Source: Ashinkailepas kermadecensis
Taxonomy: Eukaryota; Arthropoda; Thecostraca; Neolepadidae
Direction: 5' to 3'
DNA: 64,000 nucleotides
Assembly: GCA_034440615.1 (NCBI GenBank)
Contig: JAOTOM010005136.1
Coordinates: forward strand, 316,001 to 380,000
In this document: positions 44,830 through 57,619 of the stretch, piece after piece
Numbering within the stretch: position 1 is the first letter of the stretch
Layout: each line of letters starts with the position of its first letter
Made by a program: the position numbers and the translations under genes
The notes under the pieces: generated by a model
Seen by the model: only the letters and a program-made list of their open reading frames with translations
The model's database searches: none
Told to the model about the DNA's origin: nothing

Positions 44830-46017
44830 GGGAACGATTTTCAGGAGCGTGCCACTTCCCCGGAGAAGCGCCACCGACAAAAAAGGTAGGGGAGGGTGCA
44901 CTCGAATATCTTGCAGTATTTAAAGCAAGACCCAAGCAGCATTTTCCAGTAAAAGGGGGCTCCGCCGAAAAGTGGCGACTAGTCCTTCACCGCCAACTAC
45001 GCCCATGCTTGCTAGACAGTCTTATTCACGAACGTCGTGCACATGATGGGACTATTCCAATGCCACGGACCCTGCGAACGGACCCTGCGTTGGTGATATG
45101 AGGCGGGGCCGTGTCACCAGGGCATGCCAGGGCATGCCACCGGGCCGAATGATCTGAAGGCAGATGATGACCGTGAACTCGATGCCGCTGCCGCCGGTCG
45201 GTCAGCGTCAATCCCCTGGCATGTCGAACACTGTCTAGTTTCTGTCATCTTCGCCAGCACAGGAACTGGCTGAGGAAAAGTCTGCCCATGATCAAGCTGA
45301 CACCTGTCCTGACATCAAACTGTCTCTCAAAATCGAAACAGACGCATCACGTATTGCGCTATCGAGACTATATCCAAAAACTTTTATCTCTGCCTGTAAT
45401 ATCCTACGCCCATGCCGCCATACTATTCGTCTTCGGATGTCCAAACTTTTTTTTCACAGCAAATGCGTATCAACTTTCAACAAAATCGCAATATTTAATT
45501 TCACTATACCTGCTCGTTTATCAAATATCGTCGAAAAAAATGATGGCATCATGCGTGAATTCTGCAGAACATTGCATTTTTTCCGGTGTTCACCCTAGCG
45601 TAGGACTATGGAAATACGTTCTCAGTTCGAATGATGTCAGCGGAAAACATTGCAACGAAAGGAACATTTGTTCTTCTGACTTTCCGCTCGGCAGTTACCT
45701 TTTTCAAGCGATGTCATCACTGCCACATTATCTGTCATCCATCCGTTTCGCTATATGATGTGCACTTTTTCTTTTCGTCCTTACCTCAGCATTTATCTGC
45801 CCCTGTCCTTTTTGGCGTACTCTATCGCAGAGCCATTAGTCAACAATATGTTTGTCCGTGAAAATGATCATGGCTTGGTTCTAAGTTGCACTAAACATTT
45901 TGCCAGATCAAATACGGCACGGTGGATGACGAGATTACGTTTAAGCACAAAATCATGCATCATCATGTTGATATTATTACGCCACTTCACTCTATCCCAA
46001 AAACTAATTGTTGATTT
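44830..46017. other. Unassigned, AT-rich, with overlapping open frames
   Basis: Frames of 76-156 codons at 45288-46054 overlap each other in different phases. None shows a recognised motif. Confidence 0.3.
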
Positions 46018-46029
46018 AGACTCACTTTT

Positions 46030-46190
46030 GGGGCCGTGGCAGTCCAGTCAGTAAGGAGTTGATCGTAGGATCATGGGTTCGAATCCCACAACCGGTGGAA
46101 TTATCGAGTCCATCCGCGACCAACCGGTGTGAGAGGTTGGTGACGCCCAGCAGTCGAATGCATCGTAAAATAGACCTAGGCTCTTCTTTA
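46030..46190 (+). mobile_element. SINE subfamily 3 with a third tRNA-like head
   Basis: A perfect B box ggttcgaatcc is followed by the shared domain gcgaccaaccggtgtgaga and atgcatcgtaaaa. The flanking 12-mers agactcactttt and agacgcactttt differ at one base and fit an aged target duplication. Confidence 0.72.
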
Positions 46191-46740
46191 AGACGCACTT
46201 TTTCTTGAGGTACGTAATATGTCATGGGATATAACCATACATGACAAGCCATACGAGGTATGTACGTCTGTACGTGTCTCTCCCACTACGGTACCACTGC
46301 TGTCTTCGTTATGGCCATGGTGAACGGGCTTGCGCGTCGCCAACACCACGATGCAGCCAATGTGCCGGAGTGAGCAATACGCATATCACATTGCCGTGCG
46401 GTTATACATACTGGTGAATTTTGATACATAAGCGACTGGATGCCAAATTGATGATCACATAGAGACTAAATAATTATTGTATTGACCATTTTAACATGTA
46501 TTGGGGTGACAACTTGGGGTGACCCTTAGACTGTTTGCCTTCAATATGTGACAGTTTGGTCTGATATTCTGTAGCTGGCTTGACAGCCTGCACACTTTTT
46601 CACCTTTGGCAATGTCAGTACAGGCCCGAACTGCAGGCCCGTTCGCGAATTATTTGAGTTTCATTGACACTCGCGACATAAATATAGCGTATGAATCTAC
46701 ACCTAGAAACTATCAAGGTACAAGTTGGGTTACGAAGGCA

Positions 46741-46890
46741 TGCACACATACACACACACACACACACACGCACACCTACACACCTAGACACACACACACG
46801 CACAGACACACGCACACTACTTCACCCATACACACACACACACACATACACACACACACAAATACCTACACACACCCACACACACACACG
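46741..46890. repeat. CA-rich array
   Basis: Imperfect (CA)n of about 150 bp. Confidence 0.95.
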
Positions 46891-46899
46891 CACTTTATT

Positions 46900-48275
46900 C
46901 CCTCATATATAATTTACTTTACTTAATTCTCACGATGTGAGTAACGAGCCGTCATCCTATCCACATGGGCTTTTAACATGCTTCATGCACATTGCTTCTT
47001 TACAAAACTGGACATTTTTCCCGCAGCGGTTGGTCATCCGGCAAGTGTTCCAGCTTCAATCTGATCCGTTCCGGCCACCGGAGCTTCCATGGTCGGTCAA
47101 TTCCGATTCCCGCGCTGCCACTGAGCTGGCGGTGGCCGTTTGGCTGGGAACCCGCTGTCAGGGTACTATTACCACGTGCCTACGGTACCCACCGATACAA
47201 ATTCCGCCTGAACAACCGGAGATGCCACCGAGGAAGCGATAAAAGCCAGAGACCAAGGAAGCGCTCAGCCGTGAAGGTTACATGCCCGGAACTGGGTGTT
47301 CGATGCTTGGCTGTCCCAGCGTGCCGGTCGCGGCACAATGAACTGCTATACGCCATGCGCTGCCGGAATTCTTATTCACATGCCAGCCACTGGATCTGGC
47401 CACGCATCTCTACCCACGCCCAGTGTGAAATTTAATCGACGGAGGTGAAGTCACACTGTGGTGGGTGGTCATCAAAAGTGCTGAAACACAGTGTCAAACC
47501 GAGATTACTTGTTGTAGACTTGTTGTCTCCCTCCTCCAGTCAACAAGTATCAGACGAGTCTCTGGCGCTTTGCTGAGTGAAGATCATATAACGTGCTTCC
47601 AGTGACAACATGCAAAATAATTGTGTTCGATGAATGGGATGCATCATGTTTGTGTTCATGATAGCTTCGGCCAACTAGCATGCGATTTCGTCCGAGTTGC
47701 AAGGTGATAATCTGCTTCCTGCCTCCTCTTCAGCCACGGGGATTTTCCTCCGACAGTTGCCGAAAAACATCCCCTGCGGCATTTCCATCCGCATACAGAT
47801 GGAGCTACGGACGTATTTCGCTGATGTCTACGTAAGCTTGCGATTTGATCAGCGCTCATAAACTAAAATATTGCATGAAGAGTAAACACACCCAAGGCAA
47901 TAAAGTGAGCACCAGGTAACACAGCACTGTGTTATGGCGAGCCGTATGTACCGTGCAACGGCAAAGACTAGCGGCGAGATGAATTGTCGTGCTTGGGCTG
48001 AGATCGGAAGCGTGGTGGTGGAAAATCACATGGCAACTCGCGCCGAACTGGGAGAGACTTTTATCAACACCTGCAATTTTCTTATTGCAGATAAAAACGT
48101 CACTGAAACGAAATGTTGTATTACCTTTGAAGTCAACCTCCTACCTTCCCTCCTAAACATTCACACTCAAATAATGTAAGGCTAGTGGCCTACAGTAAAT
48201 CAATAGGGACCACCCTCTGAAATACTTCTATCGCCAAAGTGTCTTGAGTTCCCAATGGGTCTTTATCAAGCATAT

Positions 48276-48280
<5 letters not shown>
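46900..48280. other. Unassigned, with GC-rich patch 47020-47430
   Basis: The GC-rich patch follows an acceptor-like ggacatttttcccgcag at 47024 and is open in two plus frames, but neither peptide is recognised. Confidence 0.3.

Positions 48281-48345
<65 letters not shown>
48281..48345. repeat. GA dinucleotide array
   Basis: A pure (GA)n run of about 65 bp. Confidence 0.98.
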
Positions 48346-48347
<2 letters not shown>

Positions 48348-49160
48348 CTCGAAATTAAAATACGATATGTTTAGATAAAGGTCATTGACTTCCGATTAGG
48401 TCAATTTTGAGATATGCTATGTTGAGTTTACGTGAGAGACTATTTTGTTTGGGGGGAGAGAGTGGGGGTGGGGCCTCTACGATACCACTACAATACTACA
48501 ATACTAAAGTGATTACAGGGCAGCCGGCGGGAGAGGTACTACGAAAATTTGCCGGTTCCAGTAATTTTTAGATTGGTGGTCTATATGGGATTTAATGATT
48601 TCTAGTGGTAAAAATATATATATAAATTTAAATTTGGATGAGAAACGACCCAGAGATGGTCATAAATAAACAAATTGTCAAAGGGTAATGACGTGCCATA
48701 ACAGATGATGTCCCCATGATCGCACTTGAACTTGGCAACGTGGCAATGTGAGATATGATTGTCTAATAATAAGTTTGAAGATAATTGTGTAAAATAGTTT
48801 CGATGGCGCTGTAGTGATTGCTCCCACATAAATTGAGAGTTACTAATCTCACCTATCCATATGACGTACAAAATGTTATTATATATGGCCTGTCCAATAT
48901 ATATGCAAATATTTTCCATGCATTCAGTAAATAAGTTTGAATAAATTTCAGTGAACTGAAAGATAGATAGATAGATAGATAAATATCCATATGTTGAGTA
49001 CAGTGACCACTAGGCTACTTTGCGCCCATAATTTGACTTCGGCAGGTCTTGATCAGTAAAAAATGCTTAGTCATTGCCTACGATGAGCAATAGATACATA
49101 AAAGCTGGCATCTCACAGAAAGTAACAATATCCAGGAAAAAAGTTGGTAGCTTTTTCCAG

Positions 49161-49347
49161 AGCAGCACTCCCACATGAGGCACGTGCCATTTCCGTGAGA
49201 CGCTCACTTCACGTCTGCTTCGCGGAGCTGCTGGATGGCTTCCCGTCGGTGTCGACCTGGGCATCGTTGCCAAAGCCAGACTGTCTTCTGATCACCAGCG
49301 GCGCGTCGCTCTCGGAGGCCGACCACTGGAGGCGGGCACGTCAGTGA
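49161..49347 (+). CDS. Candidate terminal exon, unassigned
   Basis: After a good acceptor (gtagctttttccag), a GC-richer stretch reads 62 codons to a TGA, with the segment CFAELLDGFPSVSTWASLP and the end DHWRRARQ. The antisense strand is also partly open, so the orientation is not certain. No upstream exon or family could be identified. Confidence 0.22.
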
Positions 49348-49429
49348 TAGCTGGCTGACGTGGCACAGACACTGTTCTTTAAAGTGTGCTGCCACACATT
49401 GGCAGCAGTCACTGGTACCGTGTGCGACA

Positions 49430-50370
49430 GCTCGTGATACTGCAGACGGCAGTCAGTAATACTGTGAACGACAGTCAGGGAATACTGCGGACGACAGTCA
49501 GTGATACTGCGGACGGCAGTCAGTGATACTGCGGACGACAGTCAGTGATACTGCGGACGGCAGTCAGTGATACTGCGGACGACAGACAGTGAGACTGCGG
49601 ACGACAGTCAGTGATACTGCGGACGACAGGCAGTGATACTGCGGACGACAGTCAGTGATACTGCGGACGACATACAGTGATACTGCGGACGACAGTCAGT
49701 GATACTGTGGACGACAGACAGTGATACTGCGGCCGGCAGCCCGTATTAAAAAAAGTCCGAATTCTTGCTGGGGTAGCTTTATGAACCAGGGTCCTATTGC
49801 TAAGCAGAGCTTCTTGCGTGAAGCCTGGCCCGACCACCCGATCCATGAATTCCAGTTTAACGGCAGAATTTTGTCCGAGAGTTTAACGTGCCGTCAATGC
49901 ACCGACCCGGCCGCCTCGATAGCTCGTCCCCGGCCTTATCGGGCCAGTTGCCAACTGACCCTCCCAGCCGGGGGCTAAATGCGAGCGCGTGAAGCGACTC
50001 GTACCCTGTGTTGCCAGGGCAGGGGATGCCAGCGCACGCCAGCACTCTAGCCAACTAAGCTACCGGGGCGGCACGACTTCTGCGGTTTCTGCGGACGACC
50101 GTCATCGATACTGCGGTCCGCATTCAGTGGTGCATGTGCGGCAGTCAGTGATACTGTGTGTGGAAGCCAGTGATGCTATGACGACCGTCAGCGGTACTGC
50201 GGTCCGCATTCAGTGGTGCATGTGCGGCAGTCAGTGATGCTGTGTGAGGCAGCCAGTGATGCTATATACGACAGTCAGCAGTACTGCGGACGGCAGTCAG
50301 TGATACCGTGGACGGCGGTCAGTGATATTGCGGATGGCAGCCAGTGATACAGACGACAGTCAGCCAGTGA
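49430..50370. repeat. 22-bp minisatellite split by an insertion
   Basis: The unit gtgatactgcggacgacagt (+ca) repeats about 14 times at 49430-49740. Similar but more diverged units continue at 50085-50370. The SINE-like insertion lies between. Confidence 0.88.
49745..50080 (-). mobile_element. tRNA-headed SINE-like insertion in a minisatellite
   Basis: On the minus strand the stretch from 50076 reads ggtagcttagttggctagag (A-box-like) and, about 60 nt on, gggtacgagtcgc (B-box-like). Unique sequence follows down to about 49745. It interrupts a 22-bp minisatellite that continues on both sides. Target duplication was not established. Confidence 0.42.
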
Positions 50371-51768
50371 TTGCCTTCAACCGACTGTATTTCCTACCTC
50401 AGAACAAGAAGCTGAGATGTGGCGTCTTCCCAAGCTGTATGTCATACCAGTCGAACAATTTTCCACCTTTTTATGGAGTACAAGTTTTCAAACGATCTAT
50501 GTAGTTGTACGTGGATATAAATTAATTGTCATCATTGCACTGTAGAAGGAAATAGAAACCACGGGATGATGGCGTAAAGTAGTTCGCCGAGGAAGTAATG
50601 GCAAGTAATGTCCAGTCTCTGTATGTCATGGAATCCGCACAGAAGCGGATCCAGGAGGATTGAAGCGATCGCTCCCCTGAAAAAAAATCTAGCAAACCTA
50701 TGAAAATCCTCCATTCCTCTAGCCTCCAAATATCAGTGGTGACTGCAATTTACCTGTGTGTGGCATTGGGCTTCACGAAGTGTTCTTTCATATAAGAGGT
50801 CGTCGTCTATGCAAAGTGAATACAACACATACGAATCGATTGAAGTAAAACCGTCATCCCAAATAAATCTTTAGTTTAGTTGCAGTATTCTTCATTATGC
50901 TAAGGAAGATAAGTATAAATACAAGGAAAATTAAAACAGGGGATCAAATGCTGCGCAAGAAAGGGAATATCAGAATGGTCTCCTGTTCTTGGCAAAGGAG
51001 CGCTCCTCATAAGAACCACCGGGAATGTGTCACCCCTCCCATCCCAGACCCTCAATGATATACTGAACTCATTGCTAAATCAGCCTACAATGATAAAGAT
51101 CTCGGGGAGTTACGGGGATAGAATAATGAGGCAAAGAGCCGCAATGAAAAAAAACCTTATATAAGATGAATTGTAGCAATTTTCAAACGATTGGCATCAT
51201 AAGGAAAGTAATCATATCACGTGCATGCTTGGATGTTTCTGCATGCTAATATGTAGGGGCGCAGTCAAGGGATCCGGGGGCCCGCCCCCACCCCTAGCAC
51301 CGACAAAAATTCACTAGATCCATATATAGGTAGCACCGACAAGAATACACTAGATCAAACGATAAAATTTCATATTTTCACCACGCAAGATTTCACCGCG
51401 TGGATTCGGTGGGGACGCGCAGCCGCCCTGCAGAGGTTCGGTACTGTGCCTTGAAATTACGATCCTGAAGATAGTTATATTGCATGCATCGTTCAGGAGG
51501 GCTTTTGGCAGTTCACGCCGGGTACAAGGAAACAGAGTTAAGCCGCTGTACCCCCCTGGAAGCTCAAAGCACGCACACTGGTCAATCTCGGCATGCGGGG
51601 TGTGATCTGCCACACAACATTCACAGCCTCTCAGCCGATCCACTGCCAGTAACGTCGTGTCCATGGAGACAAGCAGCCATCAGGCAGGAGCAACTGGTCA
51701 AAGGGAAGATCAGAGATGGGCCATTGTGGAGCCACATGAACACCTCAAAACCGCAACAATTATTTTTG
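50371..51768. other. No feature recognised
   Basis: One hAT-like half-terminus word (ggggcgcagtcaaggg) at about 51257. Otherwise nothing. Confidence 0.35.
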
Positions 51769-51782
51769 CCAGTGCTAACCTT

Positions 51783-51881
51783 CACCTGTCGCTACACTTC
51801 GCCTGCGACCAATCGGCGTGAGAGATTGGCGACGCTATATGACTCAACGGTCGACGTGTCGTAAAACCAATAACCAACCAA
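51783..51881 (+). mobile_element. 5'-truncated SINE, subfamily 1, copy C
   Basis: Only the 3' domain is present (from cacctgtcgctac to aaaccaataaccaacc). The tRNA-like head is missing, yet a perfect 14-bp target duplication ccagtgctaacctt flanks it at 51769-51782 and 51882-51895. It therefore inserted in truncated form. Confidence 0.85.
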
Positions 51882-52673
51882 CCAGTGCTAACCTTGCTTA
51901 GCATCATGTGCTGGGAGGATGTTAGAACTTGTTCAATCCTCCTACCTGTGATTCCTCTTTATGAGCTATCATGAAGCAAACGTTGTATAAATAGCCGCTA
52001 GATGGGGTTTCTATGTGGCCCGAAGATTACTTGATGCCGATTATGTCTTGAGGATTCAAAATCGATCAAAGATCAAATCAAATCATCAAATCATCTGATC
52101 TTAATCAAAGATCAAAACACAGGATCAAGTTCCGAAATGTGGCCGTCAGTTCAAGCATAGCGGTGATCGCCATTAAAACTGGGGCCTGGCTGGGCCTCTC
52201 ACAGTCCACATGGCCAAATGTTGACGCCTTTCGGGCGCGGTTTATGGGCAGCGGGTGCAAGTAGCAAAAACTTTGTCTGTGAGTGATACCGAGTAGAGAG
52301 GACGAGCGTACGAGCTCTTAAGGTCAACATTCAATATAAAACTTAACTTGAAATGACAAGTGTAAACGAAAGAAACCCGGATGCCACACATGGCATTTGC
52401 AATTCGTGTAAAGAACTTACCCAACAAGCAGGAGGAAGCGGAAAGACTCGGGCCGGCGAACTGAAGGTGAGCCCATTTTTTGTGTTTCATTTATGGTTCA
52501 TTGTTTAATTTATCTTTAATCCTCGCAGAATGATTGTGTGATTTTTATTTGTTTTAATTTTGTGTTGTGTCACCCTAAAGAAAGGTGTGTGCGAAAAGTT
52601 GGTGGTTTATTTGTTTAGAAAATGTTTTTTTTTTTCACGGTGCCACTTATACACGACTTTCCTCAACATAACT

Positions 52674-52677
<4 letters not shown>

Positions 52678-52742
<65 letters not shown>
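52678..52742. repeat. AT array next to left arm of inverted repeat
   Basis: A pure (TA)n run of about 65 bp. Confidence 0.98.
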
Positions 52743-52745
<3 letters not shown>

Positions 52746-52771
52746 ATATTCAGCTATCTCTCGGTATTATT

Positions 52772-53260
52772 AGTTAAATTAACATCAGCTGGTAAAGACG
52801 TTTCTCTATATTTTAAAGCTTCGTCAGTTGGAAAGCACGTCACACCGCAATTGCGTCAAACAAATATTTGGATTTTGAAAGATCACCGGACAAAACTTGC
52901 ACACCACCTCCTTCCTCTGGACACATAAATTTTACGCTCGATGGTACATACACGCTGTACATCACCATTCCACAGCACAGGTTATCATTTCACCATTTCA
53001 CAGCAATCAGGTTATGTTTTTTTATATAATAATTTTATCCACCCTGGTTAACGTCCGTGCGTAAGAGCCCTTGTACAGCGTGTATGTACCATCGAGCGTA
53101 AAATTTAGGTGTCCAGAGGAGGGAGGTGGTGCGCAAGTTTTGTCCGGTGATCTTTCAAAATCAAATATTTGTTTGATGCAATTGCGGTGCGACGTGCTCT
53201 CAAACTGACGAAGCTTTAAAATAAAGAGAAACGTTTTTACCAGCTGATGTTAAATTAATA
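52772..53260. repeat. Large inverted repeat: two ~188-bp arms, 112-bp spacer
   Basis: The left arm 52772-52960 and right arm 53073-53260 are near-complementary along their length. Examples are gtacatacacgctgtac against gtacagcgtgtatgtac and aacatcagctggtaaa against tttaccagctgatgtt. Each outer end abuts an AT dinucleotide array. Confidence 0.88.
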
Positions 53261-53262
53261 TA

Positions 53263-53407
<145 letters not shown>

Positions 53408-54078
53408 TTTTGTGTATACATACCTGCTTTTATCGGATCACGCCCAAACTGTCTTCTTCGTATAAATGCACCTTCATCGAGCACTTGCGCTAGGTAAAAG
53501 CAGTAGTGAACTTAACTAAATTTATCTGAATTATAGAAATGAAACTCACTCCGTGTGCGACCCAGTCGTTACGGCACCATGCGGTAACGAGCAAGCGTCA
53601 CGAAATGTCCGGATTTGGCCGCATGCGACTCCAGTGGCTGAAACAGGCACCAGTTGGGTTGCATCTCTCCGGCTGGCTGCCTGATCAAACCCAGCACAGT
53701 CTGCACCGTCGCACTTCATCAGTCATTCTGTAATGGTCACATGGCCTCACTGCACCGGCTTGTTTATGAAACGTCTGTGGTGTGTGGCCGTGAGGTGGCG
53801 ACGCTGCGTAATTGTATTGCACCGCTCTAGCTGCCGGCTCATTACCGGCAATGGAAGCGGTTCACCGACAATTGTTGATATTTCTGTTCGTAAAATATAA
53901 TTAGTAGGAGAGTAATCTAGTTCTCAACATAGTTCCCCATTTTATGGAACCGTAACCATAAACCCTTTCCACGAAGCAAAACGGCTTTAAAAGTGGCTTA
54001 TCCCTTCCCCGCCCTACATCTATTTTTATTTGCGTATCTGCGCCAATGCTTTGATTAACTGACAAGCGTTGGAATTAA

Positions 54079-55003
54079 CACGCGCACTGAAGGGGGGGCG
54101 AAATCCGCCCACCCCTCCGGTTTTTCGTACATAAGTGCAGATTTTAACGTTCGATATACGAGATTTTCTGCGTACCTGCTTAGAAATGAACAGCACGTCG
54201 TTGAAAGCAAGAAAAATGGACATCGGTCGAACATTTTTCAAGTTAGGGGCCGTTAAATAAATAACAAATTCTAGCGCCAGACCACAGAAATCGGCGCTGA
54301 TGCGCTTCCCGTATATTCGCAAAAGGGAAGTGTTCTTGGCAACACTAGCGACTTGTTTGATGTATATTGATATGCTATATAGTTTTAAGATCATGTTAGG
54401 TCACCGAGGTCAAGTCAGGTCAAGTTCATGACAGGTTAATGGAACCAAACTTGATCAACTGGAATGTTGTCATAAATGCACTACTGTTTGTCATTTGTAC
54501 TGTTCGTCATTGCGTTTCCATACTTTATTCATGTACTTCACTCCTTTCTTCACGAAGCCGATTGCTCCGAGCTGCCCGACGGAGCAGTCGGGCGGGCGGC
54601 CCGGTTCCGATAACTGGAACAGGTAACTGACCTGATAAAGTGGTGCTATATAGGTGACCTGAGGTCAAATGTTGGGTCTAGCATCTGCATTGCATCATTA
54701 GTAATGTCCAAAACATCATTGATGCCCATTTTTGAGCATTTAAACACAATCACAGCGATCCATAACGATGGCAAGCCAAGCCACGCAAAACCAGAAAAAT
54801 TTGCCAATTTTACCTCATTTGACTTTGAAGATATTGACATAAGGTCATGAAATTTTCACACAATAGAGTTCACTACCGTGCCCATCCACTCTGTGAATTT
54901 CGTTCCTCGAGCTTTACTAGGAGCCGAGATCTTAGGGGTGGGGCGGAATCCGCCCCTCCCCCCTCCAGTGCGCGTAGTTTTCAGAGGCCCTCCAGAGCGC
55001 GTG
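54079..55003. mobile_element. TTAA-flanked, piggyBac-like element, copy 2 (longer)
   Basis: 925 bp in the orientation opposite to copy 1, with TTAA at 54075-54078 and 55004-55007 and termini CACGCGCACTGAAGGG and CACGCGCTCTGGAGGG. Both outer parts match copy 1 (for example tgtggtttggcgcta, tggatcgctgtgattgtg). A middle section of about 350 bp (about 54300-54650) is absent from copy 1, so copy 1 is an internal-deletion derivative. Confidence 0.75.
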
Positions 55004-55065
55004 TTAATGCAGCTTCGAGCAGGGAAAACAATTGCAATAAAGTGTCAGGCTTGTTCGACAGCTTT

Positions 55066-55315
55066 GTCGCACGAGCACAGCGCGCCAAGTCACTGACGGC
55101 GACCAGACATTAGTGTTCACCAGGTGCCGGGGAAGGCAGTTCCGGTCTGTCGCACGAGCACAGCGCGCCGAGTCACTGACGGCGACCAGACATTAGTGTT
55201 CACCAGGTGCCGGGGAAGGCAGTTCCGGTCTGTCGCACGAGCACAGCGCGCCAAGTCACTGACGGCGACCAGACATCAGTGTTCACCAGGTGCCGGGGAA
55301 GGCAGTTCCGGTCTG
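55066..55315. repeat. 83-bp tandem repeat, 3 units
   Basis: The landmark gtcgcacgagcacagcgcgc occurs at 55066, 55149 and 55232. It begins within 60 bp of the end of TTAA element copy 2. Confidence 0.92.
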
Positions 55316-55384
55316 CCCACAATTTCCCTGCAGCTGGTGACATGATGCCTGATCCTGGACCAGCCCACGGGATTCCCCCAACCT

Positions 55385-55765
55385 GCCTCTTGCACTCGCA
55401 GTGTTGGCCCACTGGTCTTGGTAACGACCAGCCCACCTATTGCACTCGCTCGCCCAGTGTTGGTCCGCTGGTCTTGGTAACAGCCGCCAGCCTCTTGCAC
55501 TCGCTCGCCCAGTGTTGGTCCGCTGGTCTTGGTAGCGGTCCGCCCGCCTCTTGCACTAGTTTGCCCAGTGTTGGCCCGCTGGTCTTGGTAACGGCCAGCC
55601 AGCCTCTTGCATTCGTTCGCCCAATGTTGGCCCGCTGGTCTTGGTAACGGCTAACCCGCCTCTTGCACTCGCACGCCCAGGGTTGGTCCGTTGGTCATGG
55701 CAACGGCCAGCCAGCCTCTTCCACTTGCTCGCCCAGGGTTGGTCCGCTGGTCTTGGCAACGGCGC
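55385..55765. repeat. 55-56 bp tandem repeat, about 7 units
   Basis: The unit contains gcctcttgcactcgctcgcc and gttggtccgctggtcttgg, with landmarks at 55441, 55496, 55552 and 55608. Confidence 0.9.
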
Positions 55766-56383
55766 CTCGCACTGGCATTAATCCATTTGTGAATATATGA
55801 CTAAGCAAAAGGTGGCCGTTCGAGCGCGTCATGCATGTTAACTACAGGGTGAGCCAGCGCAGCATAAACAGTCCAGTCCTCTGTAAGTGTCGTGTCGCCT
55901 TTGCGTCGCACACGGCGTGTACGTGTGATGCATGGAGTCACACTGTGCTTTTATGTTTTACTACCTATGTTGGCAATATGCTTGGAAAATAAAAAGCAAT
56001 TGGTAAGTTATGCGCTTGTGCGCTCTGAAGGTTCATCCGGTAAAGCTGAGTCGACCGGAAGACCGACACTGCTGCTGTGAGGACAGTGTTGGCTCATCGA
56101 GGTGCTACAAACGGCCTGCTCAGCATGAATGGTTTGTTGGCCCGCCCGCTGGCTCAGCAGCCAACAAACTGCTGACCAGCCATGTCGGAACACTGATGGC
56201 TTAACTTAGACAAATGTGTCGGCGCCACGCCGATGTCCCCAGGCGCAGATACGAAGCTTCCTTTGAAAGTGAGTACTGCTGTTGGACTTGGGAGCAACTG
56301 GGATGAAGCTGGGGAGCCCGCTCTCACGGGAGTCGTCTGCAGCGAGTGATTTCCTGAAGGCCGTGGCGGCATCCATGCATGTC

Positions 56384-56720
56384 CGCGGCCAGCCACAGCA
56401 GCTGCCGCACGGTCAGCCACAGCAGCTACCGCACGGTCAGCCACAGCAGCTGCCGCACGGTCCGGCGATGTGGACATGGCCCGTCGACAGCGGGGCCGCT
56501 CGCCACGGATCGCACTGCTGTCTGCTGGATGCGGGACAGCGCCGAAAGGGTGCCACGGCATCACTGTCTTTAGCCGGGTATCGGATCATCAGGTGTTTGG
56601 TGCCACAAAAGGTGCCACGGCATCACTGTCATTAGGCGGGTATCGGATCATCAGGTGTTTGGTGCCATAAAAGGTGCTACGGCATCACTGTCATTAGCCG
56701 GGTATCGGATCATCAGGTGT
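56384..56720. repeat. Two short arrays: 24-bp and 62-bp units
   Basis: At 56384-56462 the unit cagccacagcagctgccgca repeats about three times (24 bp). From 56549 the unit ggtgccacggcatcactgtc recurs at 56549, 56611 and 56673 (62 bp). The 24-bp array is a multiple of three, but no gene model supports coding. Confidence 0.85.
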
Positions 56721-57619
56721 TTGGTCGCGCTGTGCGTGCCGACGCGAGGCGACTCGGCAGCAACAACGAACTGCCGACCTGGCTTCGCTCGCACGGTGCT
56801 GGGAGATTCGAATTCGGACGCATAGTTCCGGCGCAGGAACGAATTTCGATCAATCAATTAATTGCATTCCTGGTTAAACGCCACAAAACAAGCAAGCGAT
56901 ATTTGGAAGGGAGTCGCAAATGTGTACTAAGGTGTTCTGAATGAAATACACCTCTGCGTTGAGGAAAAGAATGTACTTAAAACACATAATAAGTTTTCCA
57001 GACCAGCCGAAATCATGACATGAAAATAGCTTTGCTGAAAACAGTCCTTGTAGGCTACACCTTGCTTCAATATTCCAAAAACAAGTCAAGCTATCCACCA
57101 CGCAAATATTTTAGTCGCAAGGTAAGTAACATGTTTAAAGAACCATTTAAGTCATTATTCCAGGACAATTAAGGGAGATCAATCATGTTTTTTTTTATTG
57201 TCACAAGTCTGCTATGTGATGGGATCGCTTACATCAGCATCGTGTACATTGTGTATCACACCAATCAAGTGCAAGTCAAGAAGTACCAGAAACCAAGTGC
57301 AAGCCAAGTACAAAAAAGTCCATGTTATGAAAAAGACTTGCTGTACTATCTTCTGGTAGAACCTGATGGGGGAAAAGTATGCCGAAGTCGGACTTGAACC
57401 AACGGTAGTCTCCTTCGTGGAAGATATCTTGAGCAACTTCATCACCGCGATGGTTTATGTAAGGATGGTCGTGCCATACCATGTTTTGTATCGTATTAGG
57501 TCAGTCATGGACCATGATTTTTACATGTTTTCATGCACATTCCTATCAAGCTCATCGAACTATGCAGGTATGGGCTTGACGGGTTACTCTTAGCCATGAT
57601 CTAACGTTCGTTGGTCTAC

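Noticed and set aside
57276..57482. Minus-strand peptide with DIFHEGDYRWFKSDFG as a conserved exon
   Set aside because: It looks protein-like but has no family match I can name and no convincing splice sites. The same bases also resemble a tRNA-type B box (ggttcaagtccg).
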